NCBI GenBank assembly: GCA_049684915.1
Contig: JBAVGO010000129.1
Span: forward strand, 1-39,224
Length of the DNA: 39,224 nt
Direction: 5' to 3'
Origin: GWB2-37-7 sp049684915
GTDB taxonomy: Bacteria > Bacillota > Clostridia > Lutisporales > Lutisporaceae
Made by a program: the position numbers and the translations under genes. Position 1 is the stretch's first letter. Every line of letters starts with the position of its first letter. This document shows, piece by piece, positions 7,527 through 15,949 of this stretch. Under the pieces are notes generated by a model. The model made no database searches. It was not told the origin of the DNA and saw nothing but the letters and a program-made list of their open reading frames with translations.

Positions 7527-7616
7527 ATGGGAGATAAAAATCCAAAACCAAAGAGCGAGAACAAGAAAAAGCCAAAAGAGGAAAAGATTAAGAAGGAAAA
7601 AAAGAAATACGCATAA
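7527..7616 (+). CDS. Small lysine/proline-rich basic protein (29 aa)
   Basis: A 29-residue peptide starting MGDKNPKPK and then nearly all Lys, Glu, Asn and Pro. The start is set by AGGAGGA at 7514-7520; the frame continues upstream to 7428 without another ribosome site. A strong terminator follows within 15 nt, so this is a real short transcription unit rather than chance. Tiny lysine-rich proteins beginning MGDK-P are found as conserved hypotheticals in several bacteria; no function is known to me. The sequence would be disordered and strongly charged, so nucleic-acid or ribosome contact is possible but unproven. Confidence 0.65.
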   Translation: MGDKNPKPKSENKKKPKEEKIKKEKKKYA

Positions 7617-7628
7617 GTAAAAAATAAA

Positions 7629-7662
7629 GGTACCAAGGTTATAGCCTTGGTATCTTTATTTT
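7629..7662 (+). terminator. Intrinsic terminator
   Basis: Stem GGTACCAAGG (7629-7638) with CCTTGGTATC (7645-7654), 6-nt loop, then a T-rich run TTTATTTT. Confidence 0.8.
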
Positions 7663-7755
7663 AACAAAATAAAACAGTATGCTACTTAATCATGAATATA
7701 CAATAACTTTCTGCACAAGATGTTTCTATGATACTTATTTTAGGGAGGAATCAAA

Positions 7756-8175
7756 ATGAAAATAGTTTGTGGAATTGAAATAAGTGGGAATGATGCAAAT
7801 ATAGTACTGCTTACAGGTAAAAAAACAGATTATTCTATAGTAAAATCAGAGTTCAAGAAAATTAGGCTTGAAGATGACAAAAATCAAAGCTTAATAAAAT
7901 CCTTCTTTGAAGAGGTAGAAAACTTTATGCGACAAAGTCAAATTGATAAGTTATGCATTAGGAGACCAGCTTCAAGTGGGAAATTTACAGCAGGACCTAT
8001 TGCATTTAAAATCGAGGCTATTTTGCAGTTAGGTTTTGTTCCTGTTGAATTGCTGCATCCTAATACAATTGCATCAATTATTAAGAAAAGTAATATTCCA
8101 GACGAAATGTATCAAGAGGTACATAAGTATCAACGAGCCGCATTTGATGCTGCGTATTGCGGGCTGGAGGACTAA
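7756..8175 (+). CDS. DUF3010 family protein
   Basis: A 139-residue protein matching the DUF3010 family: MKIVCGIEISGNDANIVLL opening, a central IRRPASSGKFTAGPIAFKIEAILQ segment, and a C-terminal AAFDAAYCGL. The fold looks RNase H/RuvC-like, with an initial strand bearing Glu/Asp-type residues (GIEISGND) and an acidic end (AAFDAA), but nuclease activity has not been shown as far as I know. AGGGAGGAA precedes the start. It is followed after 3 nt by the YwbE gene, so the two are co-transcribed. Confidence 0.85.
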   Translation: MKIVCGIEISGNDANIVLLTGKKTDYSIVKSEFKKIRLEDDKNQSLIKSFFEEVENFMRQSQIDKLCIRRPASSGKFTAGPIAFKIEAILQLGFVPVELLHPNTIASIIKKSNIPDEMYQEVHKYQRAAFDAAYCGLED

Positions 8176-8178
8176 ATA

Positions 8179-8370
8179 ATGGATGGTATTAGAAGAATTA
8201 ATATTAAAATAGGTGCTACTGTAATGATTGTGCAAAAGCAAGATCAACGCAGTGGTAAGCTCACAGAAGGTGTAGTTAAGAGGATTCTTACCAATTCACC
8301 AGAGCATCATCATGGTATAAAGGTTATGCTTGAGAGTGGAATTGTAGGCAGGGTAAAAGAAATAAAGTAA
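8179..8370 (+). CDS. YwbE family protein
   Basis: A 63-residue protein with the YwbE family pattern: VMIVQKQDQRSGKLTEGVVKRILTNS, then HHHGIKVMLESGIVGRVKEI. It resembles a small SH3/KOW-like barrel. Named after the Bacillus subtilis ywbE product, of unknown function. Only 3 nt separate it from the DUF3010 gene. The length is normal for the family. Confidence 0.88.
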   Translation: MDGIRRINIKIGATVMIVQKQDQRSGKLTEGVVKRILTNSPEHHHGIKVMLESGIVGRVKEIK

Positions 8371-8520
8371 GAGAGAGGTTTAGTAGATAGAGAGCATATA
8401 AAAGCCAGCTCCACCGCTAATATAAACATGAAATTTTAGTTTGCGTTTCATAAATATAAATGAAGCTATATGTCCTAAATCTAGTACAAAGAATAAACTA
8501 TTACAGAAAGAAGAGTTGTA

Positions 8521-9900
8521 ATGATTGATTCAAAAATAAATAAAGATGGGAAAAAATCAATAAGAACTGATGTTATAAATATAGCGTGGCCTGTTCTTTT
8601 AGAGCTTCTTATGGGATCACTTTTTGGAATGATAGACATGATGATGCTTGGCAGATTAGCTAATAGTTCATTGGCGGCAGCTTCTGTAGCGGCTGTAGGT
8701 ATGACGAATCAACCATTATTTGTTGGCATATCCCTTGTACAAGCCTTGAATGTAGGGGGAACAGCCATGGTTTCTAGATATTTAGGCTCTAATCAGCATG
8801 AAAAAATAGAAACTACCTTAAAGCATGTAATATTACTAAGCTTGTTAATGCTGGCTATTCCACTATCTACGTTAGGTATAATTTTTACAGATTCTATTTT
8901 GAATTTTATGGGAGCACAAGCTGACACTATGCAGGTAGGAAGAGTCTACTTTAGAATTATTATGGTTGGTTTTATATTCCAATCACTTAACATGTCTATA
9001 TCTGCTGCATTAAGAGGAATTGGTGAAACCAAAATACCTATGAGTATAAACCTAAAGGCAAACTTCATAAATGTTATTGGTAACGCAATTCTTATATATG
9101 GTCTTTTTGGATTTCCAAAGCTTGGTATTACCGGAGCAGGTTTATCTACTGCTTTTTCTCAAATAATAGCAAGTATACTTTTATTCAGGTATGTTATAAA
9201 AGGAAAAAGTGTTGTTAGGCTTAACATAAAAAAACACTTTAAATTTGATAAGGATACTGTATATAACTTAGTAAAGATTGGAGTACCTGCCTCATTAGAA
9301 CAGATGGTTTTAAGAACAGGTGTGCTTATGTTTGTAAAAATAGTTGCAGGGCTGGGAACTGTTATTTATGCATCGCATCAAATAGCATTAAATATTTTGA
9401 GCCTTTCTTTTCAGCCAGGACAAGCTTTTGGAATTGCAGCCGCAGCATTGGTAGGAAGGACCTTGGGGGCTAATGAATTTTCACAGGCAGAAGCTTATGC
9501 AAAGGAAACAAGAAAGATTGGTTCTATTATATCCACTTTTATGGCTATAATATTATTCTTTTTTGGTGCACAAATTGTGGCGCTGTATTCAAATGATCCA
9601 AGGATTATACAAAACGCCTCTATAGCGTTAAAGATAATAGCACTAGTCCAGCCTTTTCAGTCCTCTCAGCTAATATTAGCAGGGGGCTTAAGAGGAGCTG
9701 GAGATACTTTTTGGCCTTTAGTAGGTACCTTTGTAGGAACAATAATTATGAGGCTGGTATTAGCACATATATTTGTCAACATACTGGGATATGGATTGGC
9801 AGGAGCATGGATGGCAGTATTTGCAGATCAATTTGTAAGATGGTTGTTTGTTTATGCAAGGTTTAGAACAGGAAAGTGGAAATATATAAAGATAAGATAG
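8521..9900 (+). CDS. MATE family efflux transporter (first)
   Basis: A 459-residue integral membrane protein with about 12 hydrophobic segments in two homologous halves, normal for multidrug and toxin extrusion transporters. Family signatures include the N-terminal VAWPVLLELL-type helix, a PMSINLKANFINVIGNAILIYG segment, and AGLSTAFSQ and GQAFGIAAAALVGRTLGAN loops. It is expected to exchange Na+ or H+ for organic cations across the cytoplasmic membrane. The 150-nt gap upstream holds no gene I can see, and the ribosome site is weak (AAGAAGAG). A terminator follows, so it is probably monocistronic. Confidence 0.92.
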   Translation: MIDSKINKDGKKSIRTDVINIAWPVLLELLMGSLFGMIDMMMLGRLANSSLAAASVAAVGMTNQPLFVGISLVQALNVGGTAMVSRYLGSNQHEKIETTLKHVILLSLLMLAIPLSTLGIIFTDSILNFMGAQADTMQVGRVYFRIIMVGFIFQSLNMSISAALRGIGETKIPMSINLKANFINVIGNAILIYGLFGFPKLGITGAGLSTAFSQIIASILLFRYVIKGKSVVRLNIKKHFKFDKDTVYNLVKIGVPASLEQMVLRTGVLMFVKIVAGLGTVIYASHQIALNILSLSFQPGQAFGIAAAALVGRTLGANEFSQAEAYAKETRKIGSIISTFMAIILFFFGAQIVALYSNDPRIIQNASIALKIIALVQPFQSSQLILAGGLRGAGDTFWPLVGTFVGTIIMRLVLAHIFVNILGYGLAGAWMAVFADQFVRWLFVYARFRTGKWKYIKIR

Positions 9901-9972
9901 TGAAAATTTGTAGCTTTGAAAGATTTGCAGGAGTATAAGGACATAAAAATGAAATATAGGGCGTAAATATTT

Positions 9973-10017
9973 AAAATAGTCTTCTGAATAATAATATTTC
10001 AGAAGACTATTTTAATA
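9973..10017 (+). terminator. Intrinsic terminator after the first MATE gene
   Basis: A perfect 16-bp stem (9973-9988 with 9998-10013) with a 9-nt loop. The A-rich and T-rich flanks would allow function in both directions. Confidence 0.85.
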
Positions 10018-10033
10018 CATACTAGATTATATG

Positions 10034-10089
10034 TTGACAATATTATATATAAATCATATTATATATAATATATATATAATATGATTTAT
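10034..10089 (+). promoter_or_regulatory. Promoter overlapped by a 41-bp perfect palindrome (MarR operator candidate)
   Basis: TTGACA at 10034-10039, 17 nt, TATTAT at 10057-10062. A perfect inverted repeat with 18-bp arms and a 5-nt centre covers 10049-10089, taking in the -10 box and the transcription start and ending 11 nt before the MarR-family start codon. This is the layout of an autoregulated MarR-family operator. The arm half-site is ATAAATCATATTATATAT. Confidence 0.75.
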
Positions 10090-10100
10090 GGAGGAATACC

Positions 10101-10553
10101 ATGGAGGTTGCTGAATTCAAAAAAATTGTATGGTGTTACACAAGAAAGATTGGAGAAAGCATGAACAGTGTAGTTAGTCCAATAAGTGAAAAATATGGAC
10201 TAACTATGATGCAAACAAGAATCCTTATGGAATTGCATCAATATGAGTCACATACGATAGGAAGTCTGGCTGATAGTATATGTGTTGCAGGTGCCAATAT
10301 TTCTGCAATGTGTAAGAAGCTTGAAGGTCAAGGACTGTTAGAACGTGTTAGGAACAGAGCTGATGAGAGGGTAGTTCGAGTTGTCCTCACAAGCTTAGGA
10401 AAAGAAACTGTATTGGAAATAGACAGATTGTATGATGATAAAATATCGCAGTATTTTATAAATGAGAATGAAGATACCTTTGATGACATTATATTAGGGC
10501 TTCAAAAACTGAATGATATATTACAGAAAATAAGCAATGTTGAAAATAAATAG
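10101..10553 (+). CDS. MarR family transcriptional regulator
   Basis: A 150-residue winged-helix protein. The DNA-binding core is at about residues 35-100 (LTMMQTRILMELHQ, then SLADSICVAGANISAMCKKLEGQGLLERVRNRADERVVRVVLT), with the wing RNRADERVVRV typical of MarR. N- and C-terminal helices would form the dimer interface. TTATGGAGGAA supplies the ribosome site, overlapping the palindrome arm. It is the first gene of a two-gene unit with an FtsH-type protease 29 nt downstream and probably represses both. The ligand is unknown; cysteines at about residues 12, 56 and 66 could make it redox-sensitive, which is a guess. Confidence 0.92.
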   Translation: MEVAEFKKIVWCYTRKIGESMNSVVSPISEKYGLTMMQTRILMELHQYESHTIGSLADSICVAGANISAMCKKLEGQGLLERVRNRADERVVRVVLTSLGKETVLEIDRLYDDKISQYFINENEDTFDDIILGLQKLNDILQKISNVENK

Positions 10554-10582
10554 AATTAGATACCTAGAAGGGGGAGATTTAA

Positions 10583-12397
10583 ATGAAAGATGAAAAAAAT
10601 CCTAAAAAACCAATTATATTTTATTATGCTATTACCCTTATTATTTTATTAATATTAAATGTCTATATTTTTCCATCTCTAACGAGCCCACAGGTTACGC
10701 AGGTAGAATATAGTACATTTTTGACACAAATAGAGAATGGTAAAATAAAAACCGTAGAAATTCAGGACAATCAAATAGCATTTACTGAAATTGATGCAGC
10801 TGGAAAAGAGAACATATATGTGACAGGAAAAGTAGATGATTTGGAGCTTACTAATCGACTCCATACCGCTGGAGTTAAATTCTCTAGAGTTATTCCAAAG
10901 GAGAATTCACCTCTGATGAATTTTATATTTTCTTGGGTGCTTCCAGTTGTTATTTTTGTAGGAATTGGACAAATACTGATGAGCTCTATGCAAAAAAGAA
11001 TGGGTGGCAACGCTATGAGCTTTGGGAAGAGCAATGCCAAGATATATGTTGAAGCACAGACTGGTAAAACCTTTTTAGATGTAGCAGGGCAGGATGAAGC
11101 GAAGGAAGCTCTTACTGAAATCGTAGATTTCTTGCATAACCCGGCAAAATACAAGGAAATTGGTGCAATCATGCCAAAGGGTGCATTACTTGTAGGCCCT
11201 CCAGGTACTGGTAAAACGCTTCTTGCAAAAGCTATAGCAGGAGAATCAAAGGTACCGTTTTTCTCAATTTCAGGTTCTGAATTTGTTGAGATGTTTGTAG
11301 GTATGGGTGCAGCAAGAGTTCGGGATCTTTTTAAACAAGCTCAAGCTAAGGCTCCATGTATAGTGTTCATTGATGAAATTGATACTATTGGTAAAAAACG
11401 TGGCGACGGGGGAATTGGTGGTAATGATGAGAGGGAACAGACATTAAATCAGCTATTAGCTGAAATGGATGGTTTTAACGCAGAAAAGGGTGTAGTAATT
11501 CTTGCTGCAACAAACAGACCTGATTCTCTTGACAAAGCGTTGCTTCGCCCAGGGCGATTTGACCGTCGTGTACCTGTAGAATTACCTGATCTTGCAGGAC
11601 GTGAGGCTATTTTAAAGGTACATGCAAAAAAAATAAAGCTAAGCAGTAATATAGATTTCAATGAAATAGCACGCTCTACACCAGGAGCCTCAGGTGCAGA
11701 GCTTGCCAATATAATAAATGAGGGAGCGTTAAGGGCAGTAAAATGTGGACGCAAATATGTAGAGCAATGTGATTTAGAGGAAGCTGTAGAAGTCGTAATT
11801 GCAGGATATCAGAAAAAAGGTGCTGTTATATCTCCAAAGGAAAAGCAAATTATTGCATATCATGAAATTGGTCATGCTATTGTTGCAGCAAAACAAACTG
11901 AATCTGCACCTGTGCACAAGATAAGCATAATTCCACGTACTTCAGGAGCATTAGGTTATACAATGCAGATATCAGAGAAAGAAAACTATCTGATGACAAA
12001 AGAGGAAGCAGTGAATAAAATAACTACCTTTACAGGCGGTCGTGCTGCAGAAGAGCTGGTTTTTGGAACCTTTACCTCAGGTGCTTCCAATGATATAGAG
12101 CAAGCTACTAAAATATCCAGAGCAATGGTTACTCGTCTTGGTATGAGCAAGAACTTTGATATGATGGCTCTAGAGACAGTATCCAATCAGTATCTTGGAG
12201 GAGATACTTCCTTAGCATGTTCTCCAGAAACTGCATCAAAAATTGATGAAGAAGTGCTTACTATTATAAAGAATGCCCATGAAAGAGCGATAAATATTTT
12301 AAAAGAAAACATAGAAAAGCTTCACACCTTATCAGCATACCTTGTTGAGCGAGAAACTATAACAGGAGAAGAATTTATGAGGATGCTGGCAAGCTAA
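10583..12397 (+). CDS. ftsH: FtsH-type AAA+ membrane metalloprotease
   Basis: A 604-residue protein with the full FtsH layout: transmembrane helix 1 (about 11-32), a ~75-residue external domain, helix 2 (about 113-135), AAA+ domain with Walker A GPPGTGKT (205-212) and Walker B FIDEID (262-267), the SRH region NRPDSLDKALLRPGRFDRR, and an M41 protease domain with zinc motif HEIGH (427-431) and downstream SGASNDIEQAT. It degrades misfolded membrane and regulatory proteins. All catalytic residues are present. The tail is short, ending just after the protease domain. Being under a MarR regulator rather than in the usual tilS-hpt context, it is likely a second, inducible FtsH paralogue. Confidence 0.93.
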   Translation: MKDEKNPKKPIIFYYAITLIILLILNVYIFPSLTSPQVTQVEYSTFLTQIENGKIKTVEIQDNQIAFTEIDAAGKENIYVTGKVDDLELTNRLHTAGVKFSRVIPKENSPLMNFIFSWVLPVVIFVGIGQILMSSMQKRMGGNAMSFGKSNAKIYVEAQTGKTFLDVAGQDEAKEALTEIVDFLHNPAKYKEIGAIMPKGALLVGPPGTGKTLLAKAIAGESKVPFFSISGSEFVEMFVGMGAARVRDLFKQAQAKAPCIVFIDEIDTIGKKRGDGGIGGNDEREQTLNQLLAEMDGFNAEKGVVILAATNRPDSLDKALLRPGRFDRRVPVELPDLAGREAILKVHAKKIKLSSNIDFNEIARSTPGASGAELANIINEGALRAVKCGRKYVEQCDLEEAVEVVIAGYQKKGAVISPKEKQIIAYHEIGHAIVAAKQTESAPVHKISIIPRTSGALGYTMQISEKENYLMTKEEAVNKITTFTGGRAAEELVFGTFTSGASNDIEQATKISRAMVTRLGMSKNFDMMALETVSNQYLGGDTSLACSPETASKIDEEVLTIIKNAHERAINILKENIEKLHTLSAYLVERETITGEEFMRMLAS

Positions 12398-12423
12398 TAT
12401 TTTTTGAATAATTATATAAATTT

Positions 12424-12466
12424 AAGCCCTCTGCTGAAAGTTAATTTAACTTTCAGCAGAGGGCTT
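12424..12466. terminator. Bidirectional terminator between ftsH and the LapA-like gene
   Basis: Arms AAGCCCTCTGCTGAAAGTTAA (12424-12444) and its exact complement (12446-12466) give a 21-bp perfect repeat with A/T-rich ends on both sides, serving two convergent genes. Confidence 0.88.
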
Positions 12467-12476
12467 ATTAAATATT

Positions 12477-12821
12477 TTAAACTTCTGTGTCCGTAGCTTG
12501 ATTGTTTTCTTCAGGTGAGGGTGTATCGGGTTGCAAAACATCCAAAAAAGATATTTCATCTTCTAGCTTTTCTTGCTCTGACATAAGTATTTTATTTTCA
12601 TTACTTAGTTTTTTAATCTGTTTTTTTAGTTTAAAATGATTTACAAGACCAAGCATTGATGCAATTATTGCCCCAAAGGCTGTAGAAATGAAAATAATGA
12701 GTGCTAGAGACAACTCATACTTTGCAAAAAAGATATTTACAGGCACTGCCGCTGAGTTAGTAATTGCAAAAATTATAACTATAATTGATGCAATAAGGGA
12801 AAAAATAAAGTATAGCTGCAT
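12477..12821 (-). CDS. LapA/DUF1049 family small membrane protein
   Basis: A 114-residue protein with two transmembrane segments near the N-terminus (about 4-24 and 38-62) joined by a short loop of the NSAAVPVNIFFAKYELSL type typical of LapA domain proteins. A cytoplasmic coiled coil follows (KLKKQIKKLSNENKILMSEQEKLEDEI), then an acidic Pro/Glu/Asp tail. It starts at ATG 12821 (complement) with AAAGGAGGTT upstream. In E. coli LapA works with LapB and FtsH to control LPS synthesis; here it sits convergent to an ftsH gene, but there is no LPS context, so a functional link is speculative. Confidence 0.85.
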   Translation of the reverse strand: MQLYFIFSLIASIIVIIFAITNSAAVPVNIFFAKYELSLALIIFISTAFGAIIASMLGLVNHFKLKKQIKKLSNENKILMSEQEKLEDEISFLDVLQPDTPSPEENNQATDTEV

Positions 12822-13079
12822 GAGAACTTCAACCTCCTTTAAATATTTAATTTATAATACAGGAATTTGATTTTATAGTTAACTAAATAATAGAAGAATA
12901 TTACATATTATTATATTTCATTATACTATACAAAATACTGATGTAAAACCCTTATAGTCTAAATCATTAAAAGATTTTGCACTAACTATTGGAATAATAA
13001 AAATTTTAATAGGTAAAAATATCAGTGTGTGAAATAATGTCGATAATTTAAGGTATTGTAGATAATGGAGGTTAAAAAA

Positions 13080-14801
13080 TTGAAAATCTATAGAGTTAAC
13101 ATGTCAAAGCTTACTTTTACAATGGAGGATGTTCCAGAAGAGTGGAAGCTGCTTGGAGGAAGAGGATTGACTTCAACTATTATAGCTAAAGAGGTAGAGC
13201 CAACCTGTCACCCTTTGGGCGATAAAAACAAATTAGTATTTGCTCCTGGATTGTTAGCTGGGACTATGGCAGCTAACTCAGGACGTCTGTCAGTAGGAGC
13301 TAAAAGCCCATTAACTGGTGGTATTAAGGAAAGCAACTCTGGGGGTACAGCGGCTCAAAGACTAGCCAAGCTGGGAGTTAAGGCATTAATAATTGAAGGT
13401 ATTCCAAAAGGAGATAAATGGTACTGTATTCATGTCCACAAAGATGGGGTAGAGATTAAAGAAGAAACTGAACTTCTAGGTAAAGGCAATTATGAAGTAA
13501 TTCATACTATAACATCAAGATATGGAGAAAATACAGGAGTCATGACAATAGGTCAGGGGGGAGAACATAAAATTTGCACTGCCAATATATCTGTTAAGGA
13601 TCCTAATGGTCATATTCGTAGTGCTGGGCGTGGCGGACTTGGGGCTGTAATGGGCTCTAAAAGAATAAAGTTTATTTCCCTTGATGACAATGACGGAGCA
13701 GGAATTGAAATTAAAGATAAAGAGGAATTTAGTAAGGCTGCACATATCTTTAATAAAGGATTACTTAGCCACCCTGTTAGTGGAGATGCTCTCCCGAAGT
13801 ATGGTACAAATGTACTTGTCAATATTTTGAATGAAGCTGGTGGTCTTCCTACAAAGAATTTTCGTGTGGGACAGTTTGATGGAGCAGAAAAAATTTGCGG
13901 AGAGACTATGTATGACAATATCATGGAGAGAAAAGGTGATCCAACCCATGGATGTCATGTAGGCTGTGTTATTCGATGTTCTCAGACCTATAATGACAAG
14001 GATGGAAAGTATCTGACCTCAGGCTTTGAATATGAAACTATTTGGGGATTTGGAGCAGGCTGCTTGGTTGATGATTTAGATACTATAGCACATATAGATC
14101 ATGAATGTGATGATATAGGCATTGATACAATTGATACAGCAGGAACAATGATGGTTTCTATGGAAGCAGGTCTGCTGCCATGGGGCGATGGTAAGGGAAT
14201 TTTGAAGATGCTTAATGAGATTAAGGAAGGTAGTCATCTTGGACGCATACTTGGAAATGGCCCAGACTTTACAGGAAAAGCTTTTGGTGTGACCCGCATT
14301 CCAACTGTTAAAGGTCAGACTATGCCTGCATATGATCCAAGAGCTGTGAAGGGAATGGGTGTTACTTATGCAACTTCAACCATGGGTGCTGACCATACAG
14401 CAGGATATTGTGTTACATCAAATATCTTGAAGGTAGGCGGGTATGTTGACCCCTTAAAGAAGGAGGGGCAAATCGAGCTATCAAGGAATCTGCAAATTGC
14501 AACTGCAGCTCTTGATAGTGCAGGTCTTTGTATATTTGTGGCATTTGCTGTGCTTGATTATGAACCAGTATCTCATGCAATTATAGACATGATTAACGCA
14601 CAATATGGTACCAATTGGTCAGTAGATGATTGGTTTGATTCAGGCAGATCGGTACTACGAACTGAAAAAGCATTTAACAAAGCTGCCGGATTTACAAGCA
14701 AAGACGATAGGCTGCCCGAATTTGTAAATGAACAAATTCCTCCTCATAATGCAGTTTGGGATATTACAGGGGAAGAGCTTGACCAAGTTTTACAATTTTA
14801 G
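13080..14801 (+). CDS. Aldehyde:ferredoxin oxidoreductase family (tungsten-pterin enzyme)
   Basis: A 573-residue protein of the AOR family, which oxidises aldehydes to acids with ferredoxin at a tungsten bis-pterin centre. It has the N-terminal KIYRVNMSK and LGGRGLTSTII segments, SGRLSVGAKSPLTGGIKESNSGG, a CX3CX3C cluster motif with the reading HGCHVGCVIRC (about 13950-13985), and the late cysteine in DSAGLCIF, so the single [4Fe-4S] site appears complete. I choose TTG 13080 because GGAGGTT (13067-13073) is 8 nt upstream; an ATG at 13065 is possible but has no ribosome site. It is followed by MoaD-like and ThiF-like genes. The aldehyde substrate cannot be read from sequence. Confidence 0.92.
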   Translation: MKIYRVNMSKLTFTMEDVPEEWKLLGGRGLTSTIIAKEVEPTCHPLGDKNKLVFAPGLLAGTMAANSGRLSVGAKSPLTGGIKESNSGGTAAQRLAKLGVKALIIEGIPKGDKWYCIHVHKDGVEIKEETELLGKGNYEVIHTITSRYGENTGVMTIGQGGEHKICTANISVKDPNGHIRSAGRGGLGAVMGSKRIKFISLDDNDGAGIEIKDKEEFSKAAHIFNKGLLSHPVSGDALPKYGTNVLVNILNEAGGLPTKNFRVGQFDGAEKICGETMYDNIMERKGDPTHGCHVGCVIRCSQTYNDKDGKYLTSGFEYETIWGFGAGCLVDDLDTIAHIDHECDDIGIDTIDTAGTMMVSMEAGLLPWGDGKGILKMLNEIKEGSHLGRILGNGPDFTGKAFGVTRIPTVKGQTMPAYDPRAVKGMGVTYATSTMGADHTAGYCVTSNILKVGGYVDPLKKEGQIELSRNLQIATAALDSAGLCIFVAFAVLDYEPVSHAIIDMINAQYGTNWSVDDWFDSGRSVLRTEKAFNKAAGFTSKDDRLPEFVNEQIPPHNAVWDITGEELDQVLQF

Positions 14802-14828
14802 GAGTGATTGAAATGGAGGTGAATATCA

Positions 14829-15053
14829 GTGCAAGTAAATGTTAAATTGTTTGCAACCTTACGAGAAGGACGATTTAAAGCTGAGGTGACAGAACTAGAA
14901 AATGAAAGTCGTGTAATGGATATAATAAAAAAATACGACCTTCCTTTAGAAGAAGTAGCTATTTGTCTTGTAAACGGTCGTGATGCGGATAATGAACATG
15001 TGCTTCAAAATGGAGATGTTGTTTCATTGTTTCCACCAGTAGGTGGAGGTTAA
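14829..15053 (+). CDS. MoaD/ThiS family sulfur carrier protein
   Basis: A 74-residue ubiquitin-fold protein ending in the functional C-terminal di-glycine (PPVGGG), which is adenylated and thiocarboxylated to carry sulfur. The start is GTG 14829 with a GGAGGTGA site at 14816-14823; the protein opens MQVNVKLFATLREGR as in MoaD. It lies between the AOR gene and a ThiF/MoeB-like activating enzyme and overlaps the latter by one base. The most likely job is sulfur delivery for the dithiolene of the tungsten-pterin cofactor of the adjacent AOR. Confidence 0.92.
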   Translation: MQVNVKLFATLREGRFKAEVTELENESRVMDIIKKYDLPLEEVAICLVNGRDADNEHVLQNGDVVSLFPPVGGG

Positions 15054-15745
15054 TGGCAGCAGTATTTCCGCTTAGGTACCAACGCAATTATAAGACAATA
15101 TCTATAGAAGACCAAGCAAAATTAGCGAAAGCTACTATAGCTATTGTTGGATGTGGTGGGCTTGGAGGCAGCATGGCAGAAGAGTTTTCACGTTTAGGAA
15201 TTGGAAATCTGATTTTAGTTGATGGAGATAATATAGAAGAAAGCAACCTTAATCGTCAACTGTTTTCTACCGAGGAAAATATAGGTATTAGAAAGGTAGA
15301 CGCAGCAAAACAGCGACTACAAGCTGTAAATTCTACTGTAAAGCTAAAGCTTATCTATGACTGGTTCAATGAAGAGAATGCAGCTAGTTTATTTCAAGAT
15401 GCTGATTTGGTTTGTGATGCTCTAGACTCTATAAATCGGCGTGTATCCTTGGAGAAGTCTTGTCACCATTTAGGATTACCGCTTGTATATGCAGGAATAG
15501 CTGGTTGGTATGGCATGATGGGAGTGAGTATGCCAGGGGATTTAAGTGTGTCTCGACTATTTCGTCAAGGAGATAAGGGTATGGAGAAAACCTGGGGCAA
15601 TCCGGCTTTTACACCAGCAATTTTAGCAAGCTTAAGTGTAGTTGAAGCAGTCAAATTAATTGTTGGAAGAGAAGTTTCACTGCGTCATGCATGGCTGCAG
15701 GTAGATTTACTAGATATGGAATTTGAACGTTTTGATATACATTAA
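15053..15745 (+). CDS. ThiF/MoeB/HesA family E1-like adenylyltransferase
   Basis: A 230-residue Rossmann-fold protein with the ATP-binding GCGGLGG motif (about 34-40), the D-DNIEESNLNRQ motif at about 56-70 and a CDALDS segment, all typical of E1-like enzymes that adenylate the C-terminal glycine of MoaD/ThiS. The start codon overlaps the moaD stop (TAATG). The C-terminal part is short, and the paired CXXC zinc motifs of canonical MoeB/ThiF are not evident, so it is the short HesA/ThiF-like subtype common beside AOR genes. Cognate partner: the protein encoded immediately upstream. Confidence 0.9.
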   Translation: MAAVFPLRYQRNYKTISIEDQAKLAKATIAIVGCGGLGGSMAEEFSRLGIGNLILVDGDNIEESNLNRQLFSTEENIGIRKVDAAKQRLQAVNSTVKLKLIYDWFNEENAASLFQDADLVCDALDSINRRVSLEKSCHHLGLPLVYAGIAGWYGMMGVSMPGDLSVSRLFRQGDKGMEKTWGNPAFTPAILASLSVVEAVKLIVGREVSLRHAWLQVDLLDMEFERFDIH

Positions 15746-15765
15746 AGATACTTTATGTATAGAAG

Positions 15766-15812
15766 ATAAGCCCTCTTCGGATTGAATATGTCCAGTAGGG
15801 GGCTTATCCTTT
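15766..15812 (+). terminator. Terminator-like hairpin after the AOR operon
   Basis: GATAAGCCC near 15766-15774 pairs with GGGCTTATC near 15801-15809, with a partly paired interior (TCGGA/TCCAG region). It is less perfect than the others and is followed by a short T-rich tract. Confidence 0.6.
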
Positions 15813-15855
15813 ATGTAGAAATAATATAGACATAAATGAAAGATTTATAGGGTTG

Positions 15856-15864
15856 TGATATAAT
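15856..15864 (+). promoter_or_regulatory. Extended -10 promoter candidate for the second MATE gene
   Basis: TGATATAAT at 15856-15864 is a perfect extended -10 (TGn-TATAAT). No good -35 is seen at 16-18 nt. About 85 nt remain to the start codon. Confidence 0.45.
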
Positions 15865-15949
15865 TGTTAGAGTGTTTAATGTTTCTATATACATAAATCA
15901 AACTAGAAGTAATTCTTTTTCAGGGATAATGAGGGTGGGGTAACATATA

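Noticed and set aside
10049..10089. 41-bp AT palindrome as a transposon end or replication origin
   Set aside because: It lies exactly over the promoter of a MarR-family gene, so an operator is the simpler explanation; no transposase or DnaA boxes were seen.
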